Source: Rhodocyclaceae bacterium
GTDB lineage: Bacteria > Pseudomonadota > Gammaproteobacteria > Burkholderiales > Rhodocyclaceae
Assembly: GCA_016721505.1 (NCBI GenBank)
Contig: JADKHX010000008.1
Span: 1 to 64,000 of the forward strand
Reading direction: 5' to 3'
DNA length: 64,000 nt
Below the pieces are notes generated by a model. The model did no database searches. It was not told the DNA's origin and saw nothing but the letters and a program-made list of their open reading frames with translations. Shown piece after piece: positions 26,318-35,271 of this stretch (position 1 is the first letter of the stretch; each line of letters begins with the position of its first letter). A program made the position numbers and the translations under genes.

Positions 26318-27817
26318 ATGCCGCGTAAGAGAATTGAAATGAAAGTCAATATCACTCGCTTAATGTTTTTCGTTTTCCTTTTCACCCAACCAATATTCTG
26401 CTCTGCAGAACAATCTTCAGTAATCGCCAGATACAGCGTGAAATATGTTGGCAATGATCGATTTAGTGTCAAGGCGGCTTTTGCGCTACCAACCAGCCGA
26501 CTCGATCTCAACCATCACGGAGCCGTTGGCCGGCCGGGTGGACAAGCAAGCTCCGTATACGAACTAAAAGCCTTTGATAGTCACAACAATCCAGTAGCCA
26601 TTGAATACAAGGACGAAGGTACGTGGAGAACCGTCGACGCCAGTGCACGGCGGATCGAGTATGAATTGGTCGCTGATCATGACTCGGCCATATGGGCTGC
26701 CGGCAAAGAAGAGGTCGCTACGAAGTTTGATGCGAGTTATTACTTTGTCGGCGACGCATTCTTTCTCGTCGATTACGACTGGCCAAAGACTGGTCGCATT
26801 CACCTTAATTTTGAGCTGCCCATGTCCTGGCGATTGGCATCCCCTTGGCGAACCGATGGCGATACGCTGGTCGTTTATGGACCAGACGCGTTGGGGCGAA
26901 ATGCATTTGTTGTCGGAAATGCGAGGTCGCGCACGCAGCAAGTTGGTCAATTGGAGCTGACTTGGTTGGCTGACGAACGTGTTGCGCCAGCGGCAAGGGC
27001 CCTAGCGCCGCTATTTGAGCGACTTCCCCTTGCCTACAGTTCATTCTGGAAGGGGTCACCTGATCAGCAGTTGAGCATATTTCTGTTGTCCGACAATCTG
27101 ACCGACGGCGGAGCGTTCAAGAATAGCTTCGCAATGCGGCTCGACACGCCACTGCGTGATTCCGAGCAACCCATTTGGATGCACACGATGGCGCATGAGC
27201 TGATGCACATCTGGATGGACCAGAGCAATGACGGTATTGGGCGACGTGAAGGGGGCAGTCTTTATTGGTTCACAGAGGGCTTTACTGACTACCTGACGAT
27301 CAAACTCATGCGTCAGTCTGACCTACTTGACCGAACCATGACAGCGCAGCGAATCGCCAATCTTATTCGTCGATATGCGGTCGGTCGAAGAATTTCCGTC
27401 GGGACAGGACTACAGGCAGCCGGTGATCGAAAACATGAAAACTGGGAGCTCATATACGGCGGTGGTGCAGTTATTGCATTATTGTTGGATGCTGAACTCT
27501 CGGCAAACTCACCGGTGGCGTTTCGCGACATGTTGCGGCACTTGCAACATCAGGGCGGCAAGCCCCTTGATGGCAACGCAATCCTCAATCTAATGGACGA
27601 GAACAGCGCGGGAAGAGCAAGCGCTGTCTTTCGGGAAGTGGATACTGGTTTGACGCTAGGAAAAATTCGAGAGAGGCTCTATGCGGCCGGCATTCATGTG
27701 GAGAGCTTCGCCAGCGATGAAGTGTATGTTGAGTTTGCAGAGTGCCGACAATTGCTTTGTGCGGACTCATTGTGGGGGCAGCGACGAAGTGAGGCGATCG
27801 GGAGCACGCTCAAGTAG
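26318..27817 (+). CDS. Secreted zinc peptidase, M61-like
   Basis: A 499-residue protein. M8 (26339) is an alternative start that gives a cleaner signal peptide (MKVNITRLMFFVFLFTQPIFCSA). The zinc site is HELMH within HTMAHELMHIWMDQ, and the downstream glutamate in YWFTEGFTDYLTIK is the expected third ligand, a layout shared with M61 glycyl aminopeptidases and the wider M1-like fold. The N-terminal 200 residues are beta-rich. No PDZ domain is evident. It may process peptides in the same pathway as the TonB receptor upstream; this is inference from position. Confidence 0.75.
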   Translation: MPRKRIEMKVNITRLMFFVFLFTQPIFCSAEQSSVIARYSVKYVGNDRFSVKAAFALPTSRLDLNHHGAVGRPGGQASSVYELKAFDSHNNPVAIEYKDEGTWRTVDASARRIEYELVADHDSAIWAAGKEEVATKFDASYYFVGDAFFLVDYDWPKTGRIHLNFELPMSWRLASPWRTDGDTLVVYGPDALGRNAFVVGNARSRTQQVGQLELTWLADERVAPAARALAPLFERLPLAYSSFWKGSPDQQLSIFLLSDNLTDGGAFKNSFAMRLDTPLRDSEQPIWMHTMAHELMHIWMDQSNDGIGRREGGSLYWFTEGFTDYLTIKLMRQSDLLDRTMTAQRIANLIRRYAVGRRISVGTGLQAAGDRKHENWELIYGGGAVIALLLDAELSANSPVAFRDMLRHLQHQGGKPLDGNAILNLMDENSAGRASAVFREVDTGLTLGKIRERLYAAGIHVESFASDEVYVEFAECRQLLCADSLWGQRRSEAIGSTLK

Positions 27818-27856
27818 CTGAGCTTTCTCGAGATCGAATTCTTCTTTCGACTGAGA

Positions 27857-27891
27857 TAGATCAGCCTACAAGCGCATGCGGCGCTGATCTA
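27857..27891. terminator. Hairpin between convergent genes
   Basis: TAGATCAGC (27857-27865) and GCTGATCTA (27883-27891) form a 9-bp stem with a 17-base loop between the peptidase gene and the AraC regulator, which converge here. It may serve both strands. No clear T run. Confidence 0.6.
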
Positions 27892-27893
27892 GG

Positions 27894-28934
27894 CTAGTCG
27901 TTGGCGCTTGGCGGGCTGCGCCGGTATTGCCCCGGCGACATGCCGCTCATGCGCGTGAACGCACGACCGAAGTTGGCCGGGTCGCCATAGCCCAACAAAA
28001 TTCCGATTTCGCTGACTGAGTAGCGGGCGTCGGCCAGCAGCTTGCAGGCCGTCGTGCGCTGTTGCTCGGCCAGCAATTCGCGGTAGCTCGTACCTTGCGC
28101 CGCCAGCGCCCGGATCATCGTGCGTTTGGACACGCATAGTGTGCTTGCAAAAGCATCCTGCTGCGGCAAGATGAGCGCCTTTGCCCCCGCACCAATTTGA
28201 TCAAAATGTGATGCCAACAAATGTCGCAATCGTGTGCTGATATCGTTCGGCTGGAGTAGCGCGTCGAGCATTTCTCGGCAGGTAATCAGCGACGATCGAT
28301 AGGATTTTTCGTCATACATCAGACTTGGCAGCGCGGCTAGATCGGCGGGGATGGTGAATGCGTTGAGGCTGGCATTGAAGGTCACCGGCGCATGAAAAAA
28401 TTTGCTGTATTGCGTATGATGTTTGGGTGGCGCTGTGGCAATCAGAAGGCGCGCCTCGCTGACGCGATGTCCAAGCACGACCTCGACATATGACTGAAAG
28501 ACGTGTAGCACCAGCTCGACTAATGCCGCTGCAACGGGTCCCAATCCGCTTGCCGCGACTTCGACGATCAGCGCGATTCTGTCATCTATCGTCTCAACGC
28601 GGTAGCGCATGTAAGGTGCGCGGATGCGGGCGAACTTCGCCAATACGTCGATTCCGTCGCCCAAGGTCGGCGCACTGAGCGCAGCGAAACCAAGCGGGCC
28701 GTGGCTGCTGACGTCTAGCGCATCGGCCAGCTCAAGCGCCCACGCGGAATCCTTGGCGAGACTAATCGCATTTTTGAATATCGAGAGTTGCTGCGCGACA
28801 GTGATACTTGCCTGTTGTTTAACTTGATGCACCGTCACCCCGGTGCCCTCTAGCAAACGCAAGGTGTCATCCGGCCAGCGCTGCAGCAAGATGCGCGTAT
28901 AGGTACTGGGAGTTGGCAGAGGGTCAATCGTCAT
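27894..28934 (-). CDS. AraC-family regulator, probable activator of alkane oxidation
   Basis: A 346-residue regulator with an N-terminal ligand-binding domain of the OruR/arabinose-binding type (about 20-205) and two C-terminal helix-turn-helix motifs (DAFASTLCVSKRTMIRALAAQGTSYRELL and YSVSEIGILLGYGDPANFGRAFTRMSGMSPGQYR). It is divergent from alkB with a gap of about 107 bases, an arrangement often seen for local regulators of alkane hydroxylases. The effector is not readable from sequence. Confidence 0.88.
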   Translation of the reverse strand: MTIDPLPTPSTYTRILLQRWPDDTLRLLEGTGVTVHQVKQQASITVAQQLSIFKNAISLAKDSAWALELADALDVSSHGPLGFAALSAPTLGDGIDVLAKFARIRAPYMRYRVETIDDRIALIVEVAASGLGPVAAALVELVLHVFQSYVEVVLGHRVSEARLLIATAPPKHHTQYSKFFHAPVTFNASLNAFTIPADLAALPSLMYDEKSYRSSLITCREMLDALLQPNDISTRLRHLLASHFDQIGAGAKALILPQQDAFASTLCVSKRTMIRALAAQGTSYRELLAEQQRTTACKLLADARYSVSEIGILLGYGDPANFGRAFTRMSGMSPGQYRRSPPSAND

Positions 28935-29041
28935 GCCACATTATGGCGTAAAAAGACTATAAGATTGTCACTTAATGCTCTCGTCGACCGGTATAACTGT
29001 CCCTAAGATGCAAGCTCTCGTGACCCAATCTGGAGTAGCAA

Positions 29042-30238
29042 ATGAAAACATTCGTCGTTCAGGACCCAAGCAAAGGACAAATCGTTTATCAAGATCGCAA
29101 GCGCTATCTCTGGCTGGCGTCCTTGTTCTATCCCATGGCCGCGTTTAGCGGCATTGCGCTTTATCTGACTTTCGGGAGCGAGGCGTGGTTGGTCACACCG
29201 TTGGTGATGACCTATGGCGGCGCGAGCTTTTTTGATTGGTGGTTTGGCGAAGACAAACACAATCCGCCGGAAGAAATTGTGCCGGCCTTAGAAGACGACA
29301 CCTACTATCGGTGGCTGCCTTTGCTTACCGTGCCGATGCATATAGTTGTGCTTCTAGTGATGGCCGCATTCGTCGGGACGCACGATCTATCGATACCTGC
29401 ACTGGCAATCGTCGCCCTGTCGGCGGGTTTGGTCAGTGGTTTGGGCATCAACACGGCACATGAGCTTGGCCACAAGAAGACCAAGTTTGAACGCTGGATG
29501 GCGCGCATCGTCCTCGCCGTACCTGCCTACGGACACTTCTGCGTTGAACACAACCGTGGCCATCATCGCCATGTCGCGACACCCAACGATCCAGCCAGCT
29601 CGCGTTTGGGTGAGAACATCTATCGCTTTGCCATGCGTGAGATTCCCGGCTGCTTCAAGCGTGGTTGGGCTGTTGAGGCTGAGCGCCTGCAGCGTCTAGG
29701 CAAATCCGCCTGGCATTACGAGAACGAAGTCTTGCAGTCGTACGCGCTGACTGCAGTGTTCCAAATTGCGCTGATCGTCGCCTTCGGTTGGATCATGCTG
29801 CCCTTCCTCGCGATCCACAATTTCTTTGCCTGGTGGCAACTGACTAGCGCCAACTACATTGAGCACTACGGCCTGCTGCGCAAGCAAAACGCCAACGGCA
29901 GCTTTGAACATTGCCAGCCGTGGCATTCGTGGAATGCAGATTATTTCGCCTCGAACATGCTGCTATATCAGTTAGAGCGCCACTCCGACCATCACGCGCA
30001 CCCCACTCGCCGCTATCAAAGTTTGCGTAGCTTCCCGAACTTACCAACCCTACCCAACGGTTATTTCGGCATGTACCTAGTCGCCTTGATTCCGCCGCTG
30101 TGGTATTTCGTGATGGACAAGCGCTTGCTGGCACTGCCTCACATCAATGGTGACCTGTCGCTGGTCAATATTGATCCTGCCCGGCGCACTGAGATGCTTG
30201 AGCGCTATGGTTCCAGCGCACCATTGCAAGCAGCCTAG
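29042..30238 (+). CDS. alkB: Alkane 1-monooxygenase AlkB
   Basis: An integral membrane non-haem diiron enzyme that hydroxylates medium-chain n-alkanes at the end carbon using oxygen and electrons from rubredoxin. The 398 residues carry the histidine boxes HELGHKK, EHNRGHHRHVATPNDPA, the NYIEHYGLLR signature and LERHSDHHAHPTRRYQ, with six or so membrane helices between. A rubredoxin gene begins 11 bases downstream, and a rubredoxin reductase lies 1 kb further. Length and motifs match typical AlkB. Confidence 0.95.
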   Translation: MKTFVVQDPSKGQIVYQDRKRYLWLASLFYPMAAFSGIALYLTFGSEAWLVTPLVMTYGGASFFDWWFGEDKHNPPEEIVPALEDDTYYRWLPLLTVPMHIVVLLVMAAFVGTHDLSIPALAIVALSAGLVSGLGINTAHELGHKKTKFERWMARIVLAVPAYGHFCVEHNRGHHRHVATPNDPASSRLGENIYRFAMREIPGCFKRGWAVEAERLQRLGKSAWHYENEVLQSYALTAVFQIALIVAFGWIMLPFLAIHNFFAWWQLTSANYIEHYGLLRKQNANGSFEHCQPWHSWNADYFASNMLLYQLERHSDHHAHPTRRYQSLRSFPNLPTLPNGYFGMYLVALIPPLWYFVMDKRLLALPHINGDLSLVNIDPARRTEMLERYGSSAPLQAA

Positions 30239-30248
30239 GAGCACCACC

Positions 30249-30428
30249 ATGGCGACCTACCTTTGCCCCGATTGCGGATACCGTTACGACGAAGCCAAAG
30301 GGGACGCCCACGAGGGCTACCCGCCGGCGACAAAGTTTGCCGACCTGCCGGAAGACTTCGTCTGCCCGGACTGCTCGGTGCGGGCCAAGGTCGATTTCAT
30401 TGACGAATCAGATTCTGAAAGTAAATAG
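30249..30428 (+). CDS. Rubredoxin (alkane hydroxylase type)
   Basis: A 59-residue iron protein with two CxxC ligand sets (YLCPDCGYRYDEAKG and FVCPDCSVRAKVDFIDE). It should carry electrons to AlkB. The ATG at 30249 follows a ribosome site AGGAG. The sequence around the second CxxC (CPDCSVRAKVDF) departs from the usual CPxCGxxKxxF, so it may be a specialised form compared with the second rubredoxin at 31097. Confidence 0.92.
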   Translation: MATYLCPDCGYRYDEAKGDAHEGYPPATKFADLPEDFVCPDCSVRAKVDFIDESDSESK

Positions 30429-30542
30429 CCAATAACTATCTATTGAATTGTTATAAGTCATTGGAAATAACTATTGCCGAAGCCTAACATGCGAAGCGTC
30501 AGCCGGGTATTTCACCCGGTTCAATCATCCAGGAGACGCACC

Positions 30543-31019
30543 ATGGCACAGCAACAGCAGTCACCCACGATCAAAAACCTCGAGTCCGCCTTTGCTGGCG
30601 AGTCGATGGCGCACATCAAGTACCGTTACTTCGCCAAGCTTTGTCGCGCCAAAGGCGACGAAGCCACCGCCAAGGCATTCGAGGCCACGGCAGATCAAGA
30701 AGTCCAACACGCGTTCGGTCATCTCGATCTGCTTTATCCTGCCGCATCACTCACCCCGGCGCAGTGTTTGCAATACGCGATTGACGGTGAGACTTACGAA
30801 TACACCGAAATGTATCCATCATTCCGCCATGCCGCCGAAGTAGAAGGCAACGCTGCAGCGGTAAAGGAGATCGACGAACAAATCGCGGAATCAAAAGAGC
30901 ACGCTGAGTTTTTTGCGGCAACCTTGGCCAAAGCCGCGAAACGATTCGCTGCGTTGGCGAAAGTTGAGGAAAGACACGCAGCGCATTACCGCGCCCAACT
31001 CGCCTCGATTACTGCTTAA
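30543..31019 (+). CDS. Rubrerythrin family protein
   Basis: A 158-residue diiron ferritin-like protein (SAFAGESMAHIKYRYFAKL, ATADQEVQHAFGHLDLL, AIDGETYEYTEMYPSF, KVEERHAAHYRAQL). It again lacks a rubredoxin domain, but free rubredoxins are encoded on both sides, which could supply electrons. It differs clearly from the shorter paralogue at 17994. Its place inside the alkane locus suggests protection of the monooxygenase system from peroxide, which is inference. The start has an AGGAG ribosome site. Confidence 0.9.
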   Translation: MAQQQQSPTIKNLESAFAGESMAHIKYRYFAKLCRAKGDEATAKAFEATADQEVQHAFGHLDLLYPAASLTPAQCLQYAIDGETYEYTEMYPSFRHAAEVEGNAAAVKEIDEQIAESKEHAEFFAATLAKAAKRFAALAKVEERHAAHYRAQLASITA

Positions 31020-31030
31020 TCACACTATTC

Positions 31031-31056
31031 AACGGCGTCCCGTCAGCACCAACTGA
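31031..31056 (+). repeat. Family A repeat, short form, after rubrerythrin
   Basis: AACGGCGTCCCGTCAGCACCAACTGA, a variant short form, in the 77-base gap between the rubrerythrin and second rubredoxin genes. Confidence 0.8.
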
Positions 31057-31096
31057 CAAGGCAGACGCCGCAACCTTGACCAAAGAAAGAGAAATC

Positions 31097-31261
31097 ATGA
31101 AAACTTATGTCTGTATCGTATGTGGATATGTTTATAGCGAAGCCGATGGTGATCCGGAACACGGCATCGCTGCGGGTACCCGTTGGGACGATGTGCCGAA
31201 CTCGTGGTGCTGCCCCGATTGCGGCGTAGCCAAGGCCGACTTTGAAATGCAGGAAATCTAA
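31097..31261 (+). CDS. Rubredoxin
   Basis: A 54-residue classical rubredoxin (MKTYVCIVCGYVYSEADGDPEHGIAAGTRWDDVPNSWCCPDCGVAKADFEM) with both CxxCG iron-binding loops. The ATG at 31097 is preferred to an ATG 21 bases upstream because the family begins at (M)KxYxCxVCG. Its stop overlaps the start region of the rubredoxin reductase, so the two are coupled. Confidence 0.94.
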   Translation: MKTYVCIVCGYVYSEADGDPEHGIAAGTRWDDVPNSWCCPDCGVAKADFEMQEI

Positions 31262-31262
31262 G

Positions 31263-32440
31263 ATGGCCAATGAGCTGACCACCGGCGTGTTGATTGTTGG
31301 TTCTGGAATGGCCGGTGTGACGCTCGCCCGCGAGCTGCGCAAACTGGATGCAAACGTCGACATCACTTTGATCAGTGCCGACGGCGGTGGCTTCTATTCC
31401 AAGCCGAATATTTCCAACGCGCTAGCTGCCGGGAAATCGGCAGATCAGTTGATGATGTCGCAGCGCGATGCATTGGCGGCACAGCTCAAGATTCAGATTC
31501 ACTCCGAATGTCGAAGTGAAAGCGATTGACGCGCAGTCCGCCACGGCCGTAACTTCCATCGGCGATTTTGAATATCAACATTTGGTGCTTGCACTCGGCG
31601 CGCGTCCGATTCGTTTGCCAATCGCAGGCGACGGCGCGGCGGATGTATTGTCAATCAATCATCTTGATCACTACGCCGAATTTCGCCGCGCCTTAGGTGG
31701 CAAAGGCGACGGCAAGAAGCGCGTAGCGATACTCGGCGCTGGGCTCATCGGTTGTGAGTTCGCCAACGATTTACGCCTCGGTGGTTTTGATCGAACTGTA
31801 TTCGATCTCGCGCCACAACCCTTGGGTCGTTTGCTCCCGCCGAAAGCCGCCGCGTTCTTGCAACAACGTATGGAAGCATGGGCGTGAAATTTCACTTCAA
31901 TACCAGCATAACCCAACTAAAACAACGAGAGCCCCCGCGTGAGCCCCGCTGGACAGCCACAACGTCGAACACCAAGCTGATCTTGTGCTCTCGGCGATTG
32001 GCTTGATCCCAGAAACAGCCTTGGCCAAAGCCACAGGATTGGCTGTCAATCGCGGCATCATCGTCAATCGCCAACGGCGGCCCGAAAGCGCCAAGCACCG
32101 ATCTACGCTCTGGGCGACTGCATGGAAAGTCAGCGAATTAAATCTGCCGTTCATCCTTCCGATCATGGCGCAAGCACGGGCGCTGGCAAAAACGCTGACC
32201 GGAACGCCAACTGAATTGGCTTATTCCGCGATGCCAGTAGAGTAAAAACGCCTGCCTGCCCGACCGTGGTCTGCCCACCGCCACAAGGCAGCGTTGGCGA
32301 ATGGCAAGAGGTCGTTGATGCAGATGGGGGAAGGGGCAATGTTCGCCGGCGCGGACGGCAAACCACTCGGCTTCGCCCCGCTTGGTAGCGCGACAACCGA
32401 GCGGCAAGCGTTGGCAGCGTTAGTGCCAGTGTGGTTGTAA
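31263..32440 (+). pseudogene. Rubredoxin-NAD(+) reductase, broken by multiple small indels
   Basis: An FAD enzyme that passes NADH electrons to rubredoxin. The first frame has the FAD motif LIVGSGMAGVTLARELRKL; later frames supply LVLALGARPIRLPIAG, the NAD motif VAILGAGLIGCEFANDL, LVLSAIGLIPETALAKATGLAV, YALGDCME, LPFILPIMAQARALAKTL and a C-terminal FAGADGKPLGFA..TTERQALAALVPVWL ending at 32440. At least six shifts are needed; several are homopolymer lengths (AAA for AA after DCME near 32128, a missing A at PVEVKTP near 32241, an extra G near 32330). Either a decaying gene or poor consensus. The flanking genes are intact. Confidence 0.8.
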
Positions 32441-32496
32441 GCGCTGACGCTCCAGGCGGCCGGCCCATGATCGCTGCCCCTTCTTTTTTCTCTCGC

Positions 32497-32522
32497 AACG
32501 GCGTATCACCAGCACCAACTGG
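32497..32522 (+). repeat. Family A repeat, short form
   Basis: AACGGCGTATC-ACCAGCACCAACTGG, one of the best-preserved copies, between the rubredoxin reductase and the ketoacyl synthase gene. Confidence 0.9.
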
Positions 32523-32605
32523 TAAATCCGCAATTCGCAGGCCTGCGTTAGACTGCAAGACAGCCTTTTTGTGCCGTCTGGCACAGCGCCACAGGAGTTT
32601 CCCTT

Positions 32606-34522
32606 ATGTCTCGACTTCCCGTGATTGTTGGTTTTGGTGGATTCAATGCTGCTGGTCGCAGTTCGTTTCATCATGGTTATCGGCGCATGGTGATCGAATC
32701 GCTGCCGGAAAAAATACGCGAGGAAACTTTGGTTGGCCTCGCCACTTTGATGAAGCTGGTGACCTATTCCGAAAGCCAGTATGTCGATGCCGATGGCAAT
32801 GCACTTGACCCGCATGAAGTGGCCGCCAAATTTAGTCAGCAAATTCTGGATTCGACGCTGATTCGCCGCATTGAAGCGTTTGACGATACCGCCGTGCACA
32901 CCCACCAAAAAGTTGATTTGGCGGCAAGCGCTGGTGCACCTTTCACATTCACTTTGCCGGTCAAACAATTGCCGCAACCTTTGCCTCTATCGTGGTCAGT
33001 TGTGATGCCGGCAGAGATGTCGTCGAGCGCATTGGCGCAGGTCACTGTGGCGACGGGCTTCCATGGTTTGATTGCCAGCACGCGCGATTTACCGGTCAAA
33101 TCTGCCGGGCAATTGCCATCAGGTTTTGACCCCGCCGATCACTACAACTCGCGCTCGCATCCGCGCGGTGTGCAATTGGCGGTGACGGCTGCATCGGATG
33201 CTGTGCATTCCATTGGGATCGACTGGAAGACCATTGCCAATGCTGTGCATCCCGACGAAATCGGCGTGTTCGCAGCCAGCGGCATGAGCCAACTGGACGA
33301 GAACGGCAACGGCGGCATGATGCAAGCGCGACTCAAAGGCGAGCGCGTTTCGGCGCGGCAATTACCACTCGGCTTGAACACCATGCCAGCCGATTTTGTG
33401 AATGCTTACGTGCTCGGTAGTGTAGGTGTGACCGGTGCCGTGACTGGTGCTTGCGCCAGTTTTTTGTACAACTTGCGCCTCGGTGTAGACGACATTCGCA
33501 TGGGTCGTCGCCGTGTCGTGGTGGTCGGTTGTACCGAAGCGCCAGTGGTCTCCGAAATCATTGAAGGCTACGCCACGATGGGCGCGCTAGCGACTGCCGA
33601 AAATCTCGCCAAGCTCGACGGTGTCGATGTCGCGCATTGCGACTATCGCCGATCGAGCCGACCGTTTGGCGAAAACTGTGGCTTCACTCTGTCCGAGTCC
33701 GCGCAGTATGTGGTGTTAATGGATGATGAACTGGCGATGCAATTGGGCGCAGATATTCATGGTGCAGTGAGCGATGTTTTTGTCAATGCCGATGGATACA
33801 AAAAATCGATTCCGGGACCAGGCGCGGGCAACTACATCACCATGGCAAAAGCGGTGGCTTCAGCCGTCGCGATTGTTGGCGCGGAGGCGGTGCGCGAGCG
33901 CAGTTTCGTGCAAGCCCACGGTTCCAGCACGCCACAAAATCGCGTGACCGAATCGGTGATTTTGGATAGCGTGGCACGGGCGTTTGATATCGCGCATTGG
34001 CCGGTTAGTGCAGTCAAAGCCTACGTCGGCCACCCGCTCGCACCGGCGAGTGGCGATCAACTGATGTCGTCACTTGGCGTTTTCAAATACGGCATCATGC
34101 CGGGCATAAAAACCATCGACAAAGTCGCCGATGACGTTGTCGCTGAGCGCTTGCAAATATCTAATCGCGATATCGCTGAGGGTGTTGGCGCGCGCGATGT
34201 AGCGTTTTTGAACTCCAAAGGATTCGGCGGCAACAACGCCACCGCTGCAGTGTATTCGCCACGAGTGGTGGAGAAAATGCTGCTGAAGCGCTACGGCGAA
34301 ACAGCATTTGCGGACTACGCAGCGCGCCGCGAGGCTACCCGCAAACACGCAGCGGCCTACGACGCGGAAGCCTCACGTGGCAACCTGCAAACCATTTATC
34401 AGTTCGGCGAAAACATGATCGACGAATCAGCCATAACGATAGCTTCGACCCATCTCACCTTGCCGGGCTTTGCTCACGCGATAAATTTGCCGACGACCAA
34501 TCCCTTCGGCGACATGGTGTAA
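32606..34522 (+). CDS. Beta-ketoacyl synthase family protein
   Basis: A 638-residue condensing enzyme, longer than FabB/FabF (about 410) because of an N-terminal extension of roughly 200 residues. The active cysteine is in VTGACASFLYNL, and the histidines are in VQAHGSSTPQNRVTES and KAYVGHPLAPASGDQL. The ribosome site AGGAG precedes the ATG. It should elongate or condense acyl thioesters. I recall similar stand-alone long ketoacyl synthases in Proteobacteria but cannot assign a product. No acyl carrier protein gene is nearby. Confidence 0.85.
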   Translation: MSRLPVIVGFGGFNAAGRSSFHHGYRRMVIESLPEKIREETLVGLATLMKLVTYSESQYVDADGNALDPHEVAAKFSQQILDSTLIRRIEAFDDTAVHTHQKVDLAASAGAPFTFTLPVKQLPQPLPLSWSVVMPAEMSSSALAQVTVATGFHGLIASTRDLPVKSAGQLPSGFDPADHYNSRSHPRGVQLAVTAASDAVHSIGIDWKTIANAVHPDEIGVFAASGMSQLDENGNGGMMQARLKGERVSARQLPLGLNTMPADFVNAYVLGSVGVTGAVTGACASFLYNLRLGVDDIRMGRRRVVVVGCTEAPVVSEIIEGYATMGALATAENLAKLDGVDVAHCDYRRSSRPFGENCGFTLSESAQYVVLMDDELAMQLGADIHGAVSDVFVNADGYKKSIPGPGAGNYITMAKAVASAVAIVGAEAVRERSFVQAHGSSTPQNRVTESVILDSVARAFDIAHWPVSAVKAYVGHPLAPASGDQLMSSLGVFKYGIMPGIKTIDKVADDVVAERLQISNRDIAEGVGARDVAFLNSKGFGGNNATAAVYSPRVVEKMLLKRYGETAFADYAARREATRKHAAAYDAEASRGNLQTIYQFGENMIDESAITIASTHLTLPGFAHAINLPTTNPFGDMV

Positions 34523-34530
34523 GCAGTTCA

Positions 34531-34848
34531 ATGATTCTGGAGGTCGCGCCACTGCAAATTCGTGCTGGTCAATCGGCAAAATTTGAATTGGCATTTGCCC
34601 ATGCGCAGCAAATCATCGAAGCAATGCCCGGATATCTTTCGCATTCACTGCAACGCTGTATCGAACGCGACAATGAATATATTTTGTTGGTCGAATGGGA
34701 CACGCTAGCGGCACACGAAATTGGTTTTCGCGGCTCACCGCAATACCAACAATGGAAAGCGCTACTGCATCATTTTTACGAACCGATGCCCAGGGTTTCG
34801 CACTACGCAGCTGTTCCATTCGCTGAAACACTTACGTCGACTCGCTAG
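34531..34848 (+). CDS. Antibiotic biosynthesis monooxygenase-fold (ABM) protein
   Basis: A 105-residue dimeric alpha-beta barrel protein (MILEVAPLQIRAGQSAKFELAFAHAQQIIEAMPGYLSHSLQRCIERDNEYILLVEWDTLAAHEIGFRGSPQYQQW). ABM proteins include cofactor-free oxygenases and haem-degrading enzymes; here the catalytic role is not evident. It begins 8 bases after the ketoacyl synthase gene, so the two are co-transcribed. Confidence 0.8.
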   Translation: MILEVAPLQIRAGQSAKFELAFAHAQQIIEAMPGYLSHSLQRCIERDNEYILLVEWDTLAAHEIGFRGSPQYQQWKALLHHFYEPMPRVSHYAAVPFAETLTSTR

Positions 34849-34853
34849 CCACC

Positions 34854-35213
34854 ATGAAAAATTCAAGCCATAGCGCGCTGTTCGACTGGTTAGTACGTCA
34901 TAGCAAATCAAGCTTTGTTTTGATGTGCATTTCATTTATGGCATTCGGTGTGCTCTCCTACAATCTGGTGGTGTATATAGCGGCCAACGCAAACTATCTG
35001 TTGACCTACCGATGGGACGCGATTGTCGATGGTGGCGCCCAGCAACTGCTCGAGATATGGGGCACGGCGTTTCTGGCTTTGGGATGCTATTTGGTGTTCA
35101 AGCTATGCGAGCACGCGCTGATAGAACGAATCGCACACCAGCCCCGCCAAGCAGATCAACCGACGCCGGTCGCAGAAGTCGTCGACGCTGAAGCAGATGC
35201 GACCCTTCATTAA
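34854..35213 (+). CDS. Small membrane protein, unknown
   Basis: A 119-residue protein with two probable membrane helices (SSFVLMCISFMAFGVLSYNLVVYI and LLEIWGTAFLALGCYLVFKLC) and a charged C-terminal tail. I do not recognise a family. It starts 5 bases after the ABM gene and is followed by a TVP38/VTT protein, suggesting one operon with the ketoacyl synthase. Confidence 0.7.
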   Translation: MKNSSHSALFDWLVRHSKSSFVLMCISFMAFGVLSYNLVVYIAANANYLLTYRWDAIVDGGAQQLLEIWGTAFLALGCYLVFKLCEHALIERIAHQPRQADQPTPVAEVVDAEADATLH

Positions 35214-35271
35214 ATCCTTGCGTTTGGGCACCGTCGCTTGCAACATCGCCACCACCGATTGATCCTTGCCC

